A stretch of 43,160 nucleotides of DNA from Kiritimatiellia bacterium (GCA_024694365.1 JAILJX010000090.1:1-43160); one strand, 5' to 3'; counted from the first letter of the stretch, positions 23,071-31,362 are shown. A program made the numbers and translations. Notes: a model not told the origin generated them from the sequence alone.

Positions 23071-24269
23071 TTGCATGCCTCCACTGCGCGTTTGAAGCCT
23101 TCGGCGCTGCGCGCGATTATCTTCTCGTCTACGGAGCAGCTCAGGCGGATGTGGCCCTTGCGTCCGAATCCAGATCCAGGAACGGCGAGGATGCGTTCGG
23201 CCAGAAGAGCGTCGACAAACTTTGCGTCGTCTCCTCCAGGCGCTTTCGGGAAGAAGTAGAAAGCTCCGCGGGGCATCGTGAATTCGATTCCGGCGTCAGA
23301 GAGGACTTTCGCCATCAGGTCGCGCCTGCGCCTGTAGATCTCGAGATCGACCGTCTCATTGCAGATCGCGGCGGCGAGGCGCTGGCCGATGACAGGGGCG
23401 TTCACGTAGCCGAGGGTGCGGTTGACGAGAATCAGCGCAGACATGAGTGCACCGCCGTCCATAGCGGAGAGCGCGGGATTTAGGGCGATGTAGCCGATGC
23501 GCTCGCCTGCCATGGAGAGAGTCTTGGAGAAGCTTCCGAGGACAACGGCCCATTTCGCGAGGGGCAGGACAGGAGGGACTTCGGCGCCGTCATATGCGAA
23601 CGCGCGGTAGGGTTCGTCGGAAAGGATGAAAAGCGGCCTCTCCCCTTCTCCGCGCGAGGCGTTCGTCTTTTCGACAAGCGCGGCGAGAGACTCGAGCTCG
23701 GCCCTGGAATAGATGGTGCCGGTCGGGTTGTTGGGGGAGTTTATGATGATTGCGCGCGTCTTCGGAGTCACGGCCGAGGCGATGGCGGGGATGTCGAGGG
23801 TGAAGTCGTCATGGGTCGGGACGGGGACGAGTTTCCCGCCGAAGTGTCCGCAATAGTTCCCGTACTCGACGAAATACGGACTCGGCACGACAACCTCGTC
23901 GCCCTTCTCTATGGTTGCGCGGAAGAAGCACACGAGAGCGCTCGCGGCGCCGACTGTCATCACGACATCGCCGGAGGAAAGCGGCATTCCCTGCTGCGCG
24001 GAAAGATGCTTCGCCATCGCTTCGCGCACTGCGGGGATCCCTGCGTTGGGGCAGTAGCCGAGGCCGAGCGGCTTTATGGCGTCGTCGGCGATCCGGTGGA
24101 GAACGGCGCGGGCTGCTTCGGGCGGGGGCACGTCGGGATTGCCGAGCGAAAAGTCGCATACCGCATCAGCCCCGAACTTCGCCTTGAGCTCAAGCCCCTT
24201 CTCGAACATCTTCCTGATGAAACTCGCCTTGCCGGCGGCTTCGCGGAATTCATTTGTCACTGTCTGCAT
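23067..24269 (-). CDS. Class I/II PLP-dependent aminotransferase
   Basis: A 400-residue fold-type I aminotransferase of the aspartate aminotransferase group. Key features are NSPNNPTG (about 178-184), SDEPYRAF, the PLP lysine Lys249 in SFSKTLSMAGERIGY and the C-terminal Arg of HIRLSCS. Sequences of this type act on aspartate, alanine or aromatic amino acids; the exact substrate cannot be told. It is separate from the DapL gene at 34090. The start at 24269 has AGAGGA about 8 bases before it and a promoter 24 bases upstream. Confidence 0.88.
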   Translation of the reverse strand: MQTVTNEFREAAGKASFIRKMFEKGLELKAKFGADAVCDFSLGNPDVPPPEAARAVLHRIADDAIKPLGLGYCPNAGIPAVREAMAKHLSAQQGMPLSSGDVVMTVGAASALVCFFRATIEKGDEVVVPSPYFVEYGNYCGHFGGKLVPVPTHDDFTLDIPAIASAVTPKTRAIIINSPNNPTGTIYSRAELESLAALVEKTNASRGEGERPLFILSDEPYRAFAYDGAEVPPVLPLAKWAVVLGSFSKTLSMAGERIGYIALNPALSAMDGGALMSALILVNRTLGYVNAPVIGQRLAAAICNETVDLEIYRRRRDLMAKVLSDAGIEFTMPRGAFYFFPKAPGGDDAKFVDALLAERILAVPGSGFGRKGHIRLSCSVDEKIIARSAEGFKRAVEACK

Positions 24270-24292
24270 TTCATATTCCTCTCGTGCCGTAT

Positions 24293-24301
24293 ATTATACC
24301 A
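24293..24301 (-). promoter_or_regulatory. Extended -10 promoter of the aminotransferase gene
   Basis: On the minus strand: six T, then TGG and TATAAT. It gives a leader of about 17 bases that contains AGAGGA. No -35 is recognisable at the usual distance. Confidence 0.55.
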
Positions 24302-24327
24302 AAAAACGGCGCGCTACTGTTGGGAAA

Positions 24328-24403
24328 TGGTCGGACTGGCGGGGATCGGACCCGCGACCCCAACATTAAAAGTGTCGTGCTCTACCAACTGAGCTACAGT
24401 CCG
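24328..24403 (-). tRNA. tRNA-Lys (anticodon TTT)
   Basis: A 76-base cloverleaf. The acceptor CGGACTG pairs with CAGTCCG; the D-arm is GCTC/GAGC, the anticodon stem CGACA/TGTTG with loop CTTTTAA, and the T-arm GCGGG/CCCGC. The CCA end is encoded. It lies 27 bases after tilS and has its own promoter. Confidence 0.95.
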
Positions 24404-24417
24404 AGGTCGTGGGGGAT

Positions 24418-24446
24418 AGTATACCAAATATCAGCGCGGAATACAA
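24418..24446 (-). promoter_or_regulatory. Promoter of tRNA-Lys inside the end of tilS
   Basis: On the minus strand: -35 TTGTAT (24446-24441), 17-base spacer, -10 TATACT (24423-24418) preceded by TGG. It would start transcription about 8 bases before the tRNA. The -35 lies within the last codons of tilS. Confidence 0.55.
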
Positions 24447-25111
24447 CGGGCGGAGAGAAGATTTGTGATTTTGGCTATATGTTCGACAAGATGGGGGTCG
24501 AGCGCGGACTCGAGGTAGGGGATGATCTCGTGCCTTACCTTGTTGCGCTCGATCGACGTGTCGTCGTTGGTCGCGTCCTCGCGCCAATCTTCGCCGTACT
24601 TGCGAAGGTAGTCCTTGAGCTCTGTGTCGCGGCATCCGAGAAGCGGGCGCACGAAGCGGATGTCGCCGACCTGCGTGCGGGGTTTGATGCCGGCGAGCCC
24701 TTCCGGACCGGACGCACGGCGTATGCGCATCAGGAAAGTCTCCGCCACGTCGTCCATATGGTGGCCGGTCGCGATGGCGTCGAGCTTGAGCGAAGCCATG
24801 CACCTGGAGAAGAAAGCGAGCCTCACCCTTCTCGCGGCCATCTCCAGCGACTCGCCGGGCTCCTGAACGACTTTTGCGTGCACGCCTTTGAAAGGGACGC
24901 CGATGCGCTTCGCGAGCGAGCGCACGAACCTGTATTCCTCTTTCGACTCTTTCCTCAGCCCATGGTCGACATGCAGGACGACGAATCGTTTTGCGGCGTT
25001 TTTCTTCTTTCCGCCCTTCGTGAGAAGGAACGCGAGGGCGACGGAATCGGAGCCGCCGCTCACTGCGAGGCCGATCCTTCCCGGCGGGAGTATCTTTCTG
25101 TCGATTTTCAC
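24431..25111 (-). CDS. tilS: tRNA(Ile)-lysidine synthetase, short form
   Basis: A 226-residue N-type ATP pyrophosphatase with the SGGSDS motif at 18-23, HVDHGLR, and GHHMDDVAETFLMRI. TilS converts the wobble cytidine of tRNA-Ile(CAU) to lysidine so that AUA is read as isoleucine. The protein stops after the catalytic domain and lacks the C-terminal domains of E. coli TilS, as do many minimal TilS forms. It begins at GTG 25111, 9 bases after a -10 hexamer and without a Shine-Dalgarno sequence, so the mRNA is probably leaderless. Confidence 0.9.
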   Translation of the reverse strand: MKIDRKILPPGRIGLAVSGGSDSVALAFLLTKGGKKKNAAKRFVVLHVDHGLRKESKEEYRFVRSLAKRIGVPFKGVHAKVVQEPGESLEMAARRVRLAFFSRCMASLKLDAIATGHHMDDVAETFLMRIRRASGPEGLAGIKPRTQVGDIRFVRPLLGCRDTELKDYLRKYGEDWREDATNDDTSIERNKVRHEIIPYLESALDPHLVEHIAKITNLLSARCIPR

Positions 25112-25119
25112 AAAATGAT

Positions 25120-25128
25120 ATTATATCA
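25120..25128 (-). promoter_or_regulatory. Extended -10 promoter of tilS
   Basis: On the minus strand: TGA then TATAAT, with the hexamer ending 9 bases before the GTG start. It is divergent from the tRNA-Gly promoter (25139-25167), and the two upstream regions overlap. Confidence 0.55.
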
Positions 25129-25138
25129 ATTTTCCCCA

Positions 25139-25167
25139 TTGAACGTAACGCAAAAAAATGATATACT
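25139..25167 (+). promoter_or_regulatory. Promoter of the tRNA-Gly/Leu/Ser cluster
   Basis: The -35 is TTGAAC (25139-25144), the spacer is 17 bases, and the -10 is TATACT (25162-25167) preceded by TGA. It lies 18 bases before tRNA-Gly. Confidence 0.65.
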
Positions 25168-25185
25168 TTCTCCCGTTCGTTCAAA

Positions 25186-25259
25186 GCGGGCGTAGCTCAA
25201 TGGCAGAGCTCCAGCCTTCCAAGCTGGCTACGAGGGTTCGATTCCCTTCGCCCGCTCCA
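25186..25259 (+). tRNA. tRNA-Gly (anticodon TCC)
   Basis: A 74-base cloverleaf with acceptor GCGGGCG/CGCCCGC, anticodon stem CCAGC/GCTGG with loop CTTCCAA, T-loop TTCGATT and an encoded CCA. First of three tRNA genes in a row. Confidence 0.95.
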
Positions 25260-25269
25260 GGCTCGACAA

Positions 25270-25355
25270 GCCAGGGTGGCGTAATGGCAGCCGCGGCAGA
25301 CTCAAAATCTGCTATACGAGAGTATGTGCGGGTTCGAGTCCCGCTCCTGGCACCA
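25270..25355 (+). tRNA. tRNA-Leu (anticodon CAA)
   Basis: An 86-base class II tRNA with acceptor GCCAGGG/TCCTGGC, anticodon stem GCAGA/TCTGC with loop CTCAAAA, a long variable arm and an encoded CCA. It begins 10 bases after tRNA-Gly. Confidence 0.94.
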
Positions 25356-25379
25356 GCGTCATGGACGGATGAACGATAC

Positions 25380-25469
<90 letters not shown>

Positions 25470-25486
25470 ATTTTTCCCCTGATCCC

Positions 25487-26437
25487 CTACTTGCCCTTCT
25501 TCTTGCGCCAGACGGTCATTCCGTCTTCGACGCGCGATTCCTTGAGGGCGTTGCCCGGCGTCACGCGCGAGCGGATCGTGTAGAACGTGTCGGGCGCGTT
25601 CCATTTCTCCCCGGCGATGGAATAGGGCATCCTCTCCTTGGAGACCGTGCCGATCGACTCGTAGCCCTGGGCGTATAGCTGGGCGATCGTCTGGGGGACG
25701 ATGGCGAAAGAGGCGGACGGCTTGGCGGGCTTCGGCTTCGCGTTTTTTCCGGTGGAATCGATCTTGACCTTGGCGTATATCTTGGACATCGTGTCCGTCT
25801 TGCCGTAGAGCGCCTTCTCGAGGTAGGTGTCTCCGACGACGAGCCGCTTCGCCCTGACGTCGGGATCCTTCTTCGCGCGTTCCTTCAGGTCCAGCACCCG
25901 CCGCACGCTGGGCATGGCGAAGAGCATGCCGCAGCGCTTTCTGCCGCGGTGCTTTTTCTTCTGCCACTTGTTGGGTTCGCCATAGGCGACCTGGCCATGG
26001 GTGACGACATGGTCGTCCTTGATCTTGTATATCTTCTGGAGCTCCTTGACGAGCTCGCGTATGGACTTGAGCTGCGCGAGGGGCATCGCCTTGTCGTGGT
26101 AGCCGACGCATTCGATTCCTATGGAGAAGTTGTCGACCTCGGTCTTGCCGTCCCACATCGACGTTCCGGCGTGGTAGGCGACGCGTCTGCGGTCGACGAT
26201 CCTGTACACGGTGCCGTCGGCATCGACGCAATAGTGGCATTCTCCACGCTCGGAAAGGTGCCTGAGCGAACCTTTCGCCGGAGCCTCGGTGGTATGCAGG
26301 ACGATCAGCGTCGTCTGCTTGCGGAGAGGACGCTCCGCATTCCTCGGGCTGCGGTATCTGTTGACGATCGGCAGCGCCTGGGCCGCAAAAGCGGAGGCAA
26401 GCGCCACCGACGCAACGAGGAGTCTCAGAATGTGCAT
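25487..26437 (-). CDS. Exported N-acetylmuramoyl-L-alanine amidase (Amidase_2/PGRP fold)
   Basis: A 316-residue peptidoglycan hydrolase with signal peptide (residues 1-21, MHILRLLVASVALASAFAAQA). The amidase domain covers about 40-180. Likely zinc ligands are His48 (LIVLHTTEA), His147 (VVTHGQV) and Cys169 (KRCGMLF); the Cys replaces the Asp of many homologues, as in T7 lysozyme. The C-terminal ~130 residues are basic and Pro/Lys-rich and end in a small domain that may bind the wall. The ATG at 26437 shares its A with the gpmI stop (TGATG), so translation is probably coupled to gpmI. Confidence 0.85.
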   Translation of the reverse strand: MHILRLLVASVALASAFAAQALPIVNRYRSPRNAERPLRKQTTLIVLHTTEAPAKGSLRHLSERGECHYCVDADGTVYRIVDRRRVAYHAGTSMWDGKTEVDNFSIGIECVGYHDKAMPLAQLKSIRELVKELQKIYKIKDDHVVTHGQVAYGEPNKWQKKKHRGRKRCGMLFAMPSVRRVLDLKERAKKDPDVRAKRLVVGDTYLEKALYGKTDTMSKIYAKVKIDSTGKNAKPKPAKPSASFAIVPQTIAQLYAQGYESIGTVSKERMPYSIAGEKWNAPDTFYTIRSRVTPGNALKESRVEDGMTVWRKKKGK

Positions 26438-28023
26438 CAGATGTCGAGCGCGGTCTTGGACCACGGCTCCTTGCCCGCCAGAAGCGAAGGTGTCGTCATT
26501 TCGGAAGGCACCGGGAGGCCGAGCATCTGCAGGGCGGTCGGGGCGATCGCGGAGAGCTTCGCAAGAGGAGTGAGCCTCACGCCGGCCGCATCGTTTGCGA
26601 CATAGAAGCAGTCGACGAGGTTGAGCGTATGGGACGTCTTGGTCATCCCGGTCTTGTAGTCGATCATCTGCTCGGCGTTGCCGTGGTCCGCAAAGATCAG
26701 GACATGGGCGTCAAGCTCGAGGAGCCTCGGGAGGATCTTGCCGATGCACTCGTCGACGACTTCGGTCGCCTTCGTGGCTGCGGCTGTGTCGCCCGTGTGG
26801 CCGACCATGTCGCAGTTGGCGTAGTTGACCACGATGAAGCCGTAGGGATTGTTCTCCAGGCGCTTCAAAAGCTCGTCTGTGACGGTGTAGGCGTCCATCT
26901 CGGGATGGGACGCGAACGTCGCAGGATCGAAGCGGGACTTGAGTTCGACCTGGTCCTCCCCCTCGCTGGGCGTGGTGGACTTGCCGTTGAAGAAGCTCGT
27001 GACGTGGCGGAACTTCTGCGTTTCGGCGATGCGCAGCTGGCGGATGCCGGCCTTGGAGACGACTTCGCCGAGAAGATTGTCCATTCCTCCGCCGGCGCCC
27101 ATCGCGCCGAGGAGATAGTCGTCGAACTCGTCCCAATAGCGCGTGAAGCCGAGGAAGACTGTTTTCGGAGTCTCTTTGCGCTTGCCGGGATAGTCGGCGC
27201 AGACGAAAGCCTGGGTAAGCTGGATGGCGCGGTCCTGGCGATAGTTGGTGTGCATGATCGAGTCGCCGTCCTTCACGCCCTCGTATCCCTCCACGACAGC
27301 CGGCGGGATGTACTCGTCGGTCATGGGCGTTCCGTCCGGAGTCTTGTCGTTCTCGTACGAGGCCTTGATCGCGTCCTCTACGGAAGATATCTTCTTCCCT
27401 TCGGCCGAGACGATGCAGTTGTAGGCGATGTCGGTCAAGGTCCAGTTCTTCACGCGGTCCATCCCGTAGTAGCGGCCCATTATGGTGCCGATGGTGCAGT
27501 TGCCGACGATCGCCATCTCCTGTTTGAGGCGGGCGATGTACTCGAGGGTGGAGCGGGGCGGGGTGTCGCGTCCGTCAAGGAAAGGATGGATCACGATCTT
27601 CCCCTCGGGATATTCCTGGCGCGCGCGCTTCATGAGCTTGTAGAGGTGCTCCTGGTGGGCGTGGACGCCTTCGTCCTGGAGAAGGCCGAAGAAGTGGAGC
27701 TGAGACTTGTTCGCCTTCCAGTTGGCGATGAGATTCGCCCATTTCGGGCTTTCGAAGAGCGAACCCGAGGAGAGTCCGTCGTCGATGCGCTTGAGCTCCT
27801 GCACGACGATCCTGCCTGCGCCCATGTTGAGGTGGCCGACTTCCGAGGAGCCCTGGTAGCCGTCGGGAAGCCCTACCGCTTCGCCGCAGCAGTCGAGAAG
27901 GCAGTGCGGATAGCGTGCGCGGATCTGGTCGATCACAGGGGTTTTTGCGAGGAAAGCGGAATTTCCCTCTTTGCGGGGATTGACGCCCCAGCCGTCTCGT
28001 ATGACAAGAACTACAGGTCTCAT
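26437..28023 (-). CDS. gpmI: 2,3-bisphosphoglycerate-independent phosphoglycerate mutase
   Basis: A 528-residue glycolytic enzyme (3-phosphoglycerate to 2-phosphoglycerate) of the alkaline-phosphatase superfamily. Metal ligand Asp10 (VIRDGWG), the phospho-acceptor Ser60 (QGSSEVGHLNMGAGR), HPFLDGRDTPP, NYANCDMVGHTGD and FADHGNAE are all present. The length is typical (about 510-530). The start at ATG 28023 has AAAGGA about 10 bases upstream, and a promoter lies 40 bases upstream. The amidase gene follows with a one-base overlap. Confidence 0.96.
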   Translation of the reverse strand: MRPVVLVIRDGWGVNPRKEGNSAFLAKTPVIDQIRARYPHCLLDCCGEAVGLPDGYQGSSEVGHLNMGAGRIVVQELKRIDDGLSSGSLFESPKWANLIANWKANKSQLHFFGLLQDEGVHAHQEHLYKLMKRARQEYPEGKIVIHPFLDGRDTPPRSTLEYIARLKQEMAIVGNCTIGTIMGRYYGMDRVKNWTLTDIAYNCIVSAEGKKISSVEDAIKASYENDKTPDGTPMTDEYIPPAVVEGYEGVKDGDSIMHTNYRQDRAIQLTQAFVCADYPGKRKETPKTVFLGFTRYWDEFDDYLLGAMGAGGGMDNLLGEVVSKAGIRQLRIAETQKFRHVTSFFNGKSTTPSEGEDQVELKSRFDPATFASHPEMDAYTVTDELLKRLENNPYGFIVVNYANCDMVGHTGDTAAATKATEVVDECIGKILPRLLELDAHVLIFADHGNAEQMIDYKTGMTKTSHTLNLVDCFYVANDAAGVRLTPLAKLSAIAPTALQMLGLPVPSEMTTPSLLAGKEPWSKTALDI

Positions 28024-28062
28024 TTTCGGTTGTTCCTTTCGTATAAAATCGTGTTGAGGGAT

Positions 28063-28071
28063 ATTATATCA
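28063..28071 (-). promoter_or_regulatory. Extended -10 promoter of gpmI
   Basis: On the minus strand: five T, then TGA and TATAAT, about 33 bases before the AAAGGA-preceded ATG. It is divergent from the sugar-transferase promoter at 28091-28099, only 19 bases away. Confidence 0.55.
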
Positions 28072-28090
28072 AAAATCGCGGCGCAGGATA

Positions 28091-28099
28091 TGGTATAAT
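28091..28099 (+). promoter_or_regulatory. Extended -10 promoter of the sugar transferase gene
   Basis: TGG then TATAAT. The hexamer ends 9 bases before the ATG at 28108, and the intervening bases contain no Shine-Dalgarno sequence. A leaderless mRNA is likely. Confidence 0.55.
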
Positions 28100-28107
28100 G
28101 TTCGGAA

Positions 28108-28674
28108 ATGAAACGTTTTCTCGATACGCTGGCCGTGGTGCTGTCGGCGCCGCTGTGGATTCCGGCGGCTCTCGCTGTCGCTGCGGCGATATGGATCGCG
28201 GATGGACGCCCCGTGCTCTTCTCGCAGATGCGCGCAGGGCTGGGCGGAAAACCCTTCAGGCTGCTCAAGTTCCGCACCATGCGCCAGGGAGAAGGCAGCG
28301 ATGGCGAGCGCACGACGCGGCTCGGCGCATTCCTCAGGTCGACGTCGCTCGACGAGCTGCCGCAGCTTCTGCACGTGCTCTCGGGGAAGATGTCGCTTGT
28401 GGGTCCGCGTCCCCTTCCCGTGAAGTATCTGCCCCGCTACTCCCCTTTCCAGGCGCGCAGACACGAGGTCAGGCCCGGAATCACCGGCTGGGCGCAGGTA
28501 AACGGGCGCAACGCCATTTCGTGGGAGAGGAAGTTCGAGCTCGACGTATGGTACGTGGACAACCGTTCGCTGCCGCTGGACCTGAAGATACTGTGGCTGA
28601 CGCTCCGGCGGACAGCCTCGAGGGCGGACATAAACGCATCCGCGACCGAGACGATGGAGGAATTCAAGGGCTGA
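28108..28674 (+). CDS. Small bacterial sugar-phosphate transferase (PglC-like)
   Basis: A 188-residue phosphoglycosyl transferase. It carries a single N-terminal hydrophobic segment (about 8-30), KFRTM, the catalytic-core signature TSLDELPQLLHVLSGKMSLVGPRP, and RPGITGWAQVNGR. Small members of this family sit in one leaflet of the inner membrane and load a sugar-1-phosphate onto undecaprenyl phosphate to start glycan synthesis. The specific sugar is unknown. It could feed the O-antigen-ligase-like protein at 36136, but that is only an inference from co-occurrence. Its stop overlaps the convergent esterase gene by 11 bases. Confidence 0.88.
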   Translation: MKRFLDTLAVVLSAPLWIPAALAVAAAIWIADGRPVLFSQMRAGLGGKPFRLLKFRTMRQGEGSDGERTTRLGAFLRSTSLDELPQLLHVLSGKMSLVGPRPLPVKYLPRYSPFQARRHEVRPGITGWAQVNGRNAISWERKFELDVWYVDNRSLPLDLKILWLTLRRTASRADINASATETMEEFKG

Positions 28675-29665
28675 GGAGCGCCTCGGCGATCCACTCTGCG
28701 CCATCGTCGGCGACGTTGTAGTGGACGGAGAAGTAGAATTTCCTGGATTTGCAGGGGACGCCCGCCTTTTCCAGCTTTTCGTGCAGCGACTCCATCTGGG
28801 AGATGGGGATCGCGCCATCGGTCGTCACAAGCGGGGCGAGCTGTCCGTAGGCGAGCACGGTAGGGACGGAATTTCCGTCGACCACGTTCACGGGCGACCA
28901 CTTCGCAGCCAAGGGCCAAAGATCGCCGTCGCTCAAGTCGTCCCTACCCGAAATGACGCGTTTCGCGAGGATGCGGAATTTGTACCGGTACGAATTCGGG
29001 TTCAGCGAGGAAGTCTCCTCGTCATGGTCGTTGTCGAGAGCGGGGAAATCGACGGGGCCCGCGACGCTGCCCGCTTTAGTCACCGTGAACTCGTGCTTGA
29101 GGGAAAGTCCGAGCGCCGCGGGATTGCCCTGGTCGTAGGCGTAGAGGAGGGCGAGATGTGCGCCGGCGGATTCGCCGGCTATGGCGAAAGACGAAGGCTC
29201 CACGCCCTTCTCTCGCAGGAACAGCTTCAGCTTCCCGGCCGCTTCGTCGACATCCCGGAGCATGCGTGCGAACGTCGCTTCGGGACGGAAGCCCGGCCTT
29301 GGCTCGAGGGTGTTGTCGGTCTGGAGGATGTATCCGGGCGAGCAGACGACAGCCCCGCGCGCGAGAAGCTCGGCGAGGAGCTTGCGCGGGAGGTTGTCCT
29401 TGTCGAACGGCTGAGACCACGCCCCGGTGTGAAGGAACATCACGACAGGCGCGGAGCCGCGCACCCCATCGGCAGGCATGTAGACGTCCATGTCCTGGCC
29501 CGACTCGTGCCAGTCTTTCTCGTATGGGAGGTTTCTGCGCGGACCGTACTCGATGTCTTTCCAGCAGATGAAATCTTCCGTGCGCAAAGGGTCCGGAGAA
29601 GCGTCCGCCGCAAGCGCGACGGACGCAGCAAGCACTGCCGCAAACATCGTGGCCTGAGTCCTCAC
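28664..29665 (-). CDS. Exported alpha/beta-hydrolase (esterase-like)
   Basis: A 333-residue protein. The GTG start at 29665 is chosen because AAGGA lies 6 bases upstream and a signal peptide (RTQATMFAAVLAASVALA) begins there. The nucleophile is Ser166 in AGESAGAH, and the oxyanion-hole region reads FLHTGAW in place of HGGG. A candidate Asp lies in LVTTDG and a candidate His in FSVHYNV near the C-terminus. It belongs to the carboxylesterase/BD-FAE-like hydrolases. As the third gene after kduI and kduD, it may strip acetyl or methyl esters from uronate polymers. Confidence 0.75.
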   Translation of the reverse strand: MRTQATMFAAVLAASVALAADASPDPLRTEDFICWKDIEYGPRRNLPYEKDWHESGQDMDVYMPADGVRGSAPVVMFLHTGAWSQPFDKDNLPRKLLAELLARGAVVCSPGYILQTDNTLEPRPGFRPEATFARMLRDVDEAAGKLKLFLREKGVEPSSFAIAGESAGAHLALLYAYDQGNPAALGLSLKHEFTVTKAGSVAGPVDFPALDNDHDEETSSLNPNSYRYKFRILAKRVISGRDDLSDGDLWPLAAKWSPVNVVDGNSVPTVLAYGQLAPLVTTDGAIPISQMESLHEKLEKAGVPCKSRKFYFSVHYNVADDGAEWIAEALLSP

Positions 29666-29675
29666 CGTCAATCCT

Positions 29676-30368
29676 TCAGCGGGCGAGCCAGCCCCCATCG
29701 ACAGGAATTATCGCCCCGTGGATGTAGGCGGCGGCAGGAGAGCAGAGGAATACGCAAGCTCCGGCGATGTCCGACGCCTCACCCCAGCGTCCGGCCGGAA
29801 TGCGCTCGAGAATCTGGCGCGAGCGGACAGGATCGGCCCTCAAGGCTGCGGTGTTGTCCGTAGCGATGTACCCGGGCGCGATGCCGTTGACGTTGACGCC
29901 CTTCGGCGCCCATTCGTTCGCGAGAGCCTTGACGAGCTGCCCCACGGCACCCTTGGACGCTGCATAGCCGGGAACCGTTATCCCGCCCTGGAACGTAAGC
30001 AGCGAGCAGGTGAAGACTATCTTTCCCCATCCGCGGGAAACCATGTCCCTGCCGAATTCGCGCGCGAGGAGGAACTGGGAATTGAGGTTCACGTTCACGA
30101 CCTTGTCCCAATACTCGTCGGGATGCTCTGCGGCGGGCTTGCGGAGGATCGTGCCTGCGTTGTTGACGAGAATGTCGATCTGGTGCTCTTTCTTGATCTT
30201 TTCGATGAAAGCGTAGACTGCGGCGCGGTCTGACAGGTCGCACTCCCTGGAGCAAGTGCGTATCACCTTGGCGCCAGCCGCTTCAAGCGCATCGGCCATG
30301 GCCTTGCCTATTCCGCGGTTGGAGCCTGTCACGAGAGCCGTTTTACCTGCGAGATCGTAAGTTATCAT
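29676..30368 (-). CDS. kduD: 2-dehydro-3-deoxy-D-gluconate 5-dehydrogenase (KduD-type SDR)
   Basis: A 230-residue short-chain dehydrogenase. The NAD-binding glycine motif is TGSNRGIG (about 14-21), then NNAG (69-72), and the catalytic set is Ser122, Tyr135 and Lys139 (GYAASKG). The C-terminal part is close to E. coli KduD, including NVNGIAPGYIATDNT, RIPAGRWG and the ending VDGGWLAR. KduD acts after KduI in unsaturated-uronate breakdown. It lies 24 bases after kduI, with AAAGGA before its start, and 10 bases before the esterase. No signal peptide. Confidence 0.92.
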   Translation of the reverse strand: MITYDLAGKTALVTGSNRGIGKAMADALEAAGAKVIRTCSRECDLSDRAAVYAFIEKIKKEHQIDILVNNAGTILRKPAAEHPDEYWDKVVNVNLNSQFLLAREFGRDMVSRGWGKIVFTCSLLTFQGGITVPGYAASKGAVGQLVKALANEWAPKGVNVNGIAPGYIATDNTAALRADPVRSRQILERIPAGRWGEASDIAGACVFLCSPAAAYIHGAIIPVDGGWLAR

Positions 30369-30392
30369 TACGGAAATCCTTTCTTTTTTGTT

Positions 30393-31334
30393 TCAGCGCA
30401 TTTCGAGGACGGGCACCTTGTCCATGTCGCCATAGTCCAGGTTCTCTCCGCCCATGCCCCAGATGAACATGTAGTTGGACGTGCCTGCGGCGGAATGGAC
30501 GCTCCACTCGGGCGCCGTGACCGCCTGCTCGTTGTGAAGCCACACGAGACGCTGCTCGTCGGGGCGTCCCATCTGGTGGCATATCGCCTGGCCTTCGGGG
30601 ACGTTGAAGTAGAAGTAGGCCTCCATCCTGCGGTTGTGGACATGCTGGGGCATCGTGTTCCATACGCTTCCGGGCTTGAGCTCGGTAAGCCCCATCTGCA
30701 GCTGGTTGCATCCGCCACCCTCGACCTTGGAAAGGACGGGATGGACGATGAGCTGGTTGATGATGCGGTCGTTCGACTCTTCCATCTTGCCGGCCTTTAT
30801 GTACTTGCCGATAGTGTAGCCGGGCTTCCTGCAGTTCTGGTCTGAAGTGATCCGCTGAGTCACGTACTCCTTGTGGGCAGGCGTAGAATTCAGGTAGAAC
30901 TTGGCGGGATTGGAGGGATCGGCGGACGAGAACCTGACATCTTTCTTGCCCATGCCGATGTAGAGGGCCTCCTTGAATTCGAGATCGTATCTCGTCCCGT
31001 CGACAGTCACGGCGCCGGGTCCGCCGACATTGATGACTCCGAGTTCGCGCCTCTGGAGGAAATAGTCCGCCTTGAGCTCGAGGAAAGGCTCGAGCGTCAG
31101 CTCCTTGCCTACGGGCATCGCGCCGCCGTACACGAGCCTGTCGTACATCGAATATGTGACGTTTATCTCGTCTGGGCACATCACCTTGGGCATGACGAAC
31201 CTTTCGCGTATCTTCGAGGTGTCGTAAGACTTGAAGTCGTCCGGGTGGACGGCAGTCTGCACTTCGTAATTGACCGGTGTCGCGCAGCATACGCCGGCGA
31301 TGAGGGCCGCTGATGCGAGAATCTTTGTTTTCAT
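30393..31334 (-). CDS. kduI: 5-keto-4-deoxyuronate isomerase with an export signal
   Basis: A 313-residue KduI-family cupin (4-deoxy-L-threo-5-hexosulose-uronate ketol-isomerase). The zinc ligands His231, His233, Glu238 and His280 keep the spacing known for E. coli KduI, all shifted by 35. Conserved blocks are [20 protein letters not shown] and [14 protein letters not shown]. Before the family start lies a hydrophobic N-terminus ([20 protein letters not shown]) that looks like a signal peptide, whereas KduI is normally cytosolic. The ATG at 31334 has AAAGGAC 5 bases upstream, so the extension is not an annotation artefact. Its -35/-10 promoter is well formed. Confidence 0.92.
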   Translation of the reverse strand: MKTKILASAALIAGVCCATPVNYEVQTAVHPDDFKSYDTSKIRERFVMPKVMCPDEINVTYSMYDRLVYGGAMPVGKELTLEPFLELKADYFLQRRELGVINVGGPGAVTVDGTRYDLEFKEALYIGMGKKDVRFSSADPSNPAKFYLNSTPAHKEYVTQRITSDQNCRKPGYTIGKYIKAGKMEESNDRIINQLIVHPVLSKVEGGGCNQLQMGLTELKPGSVWNTMPQHVHNRRMEAYFYFNVPEGQAICHQMGRPDEQRLVWLHNEQAVTAPEWSVHSAAGTSNYMFIWGMGGENLDYGDMDKVPVLEMR

Positions 31335-31362
31335 GTTTGTCCTTTCGATTGTTGTATGCCGT

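Noticed and set aside
31275..31334. KduI N-terminus as a lipoprotein signal
   Set aside because: The residue before the first Cys is Val (IAGVC), which does not fit the lipobox; a signal peptidase I site is more likely.
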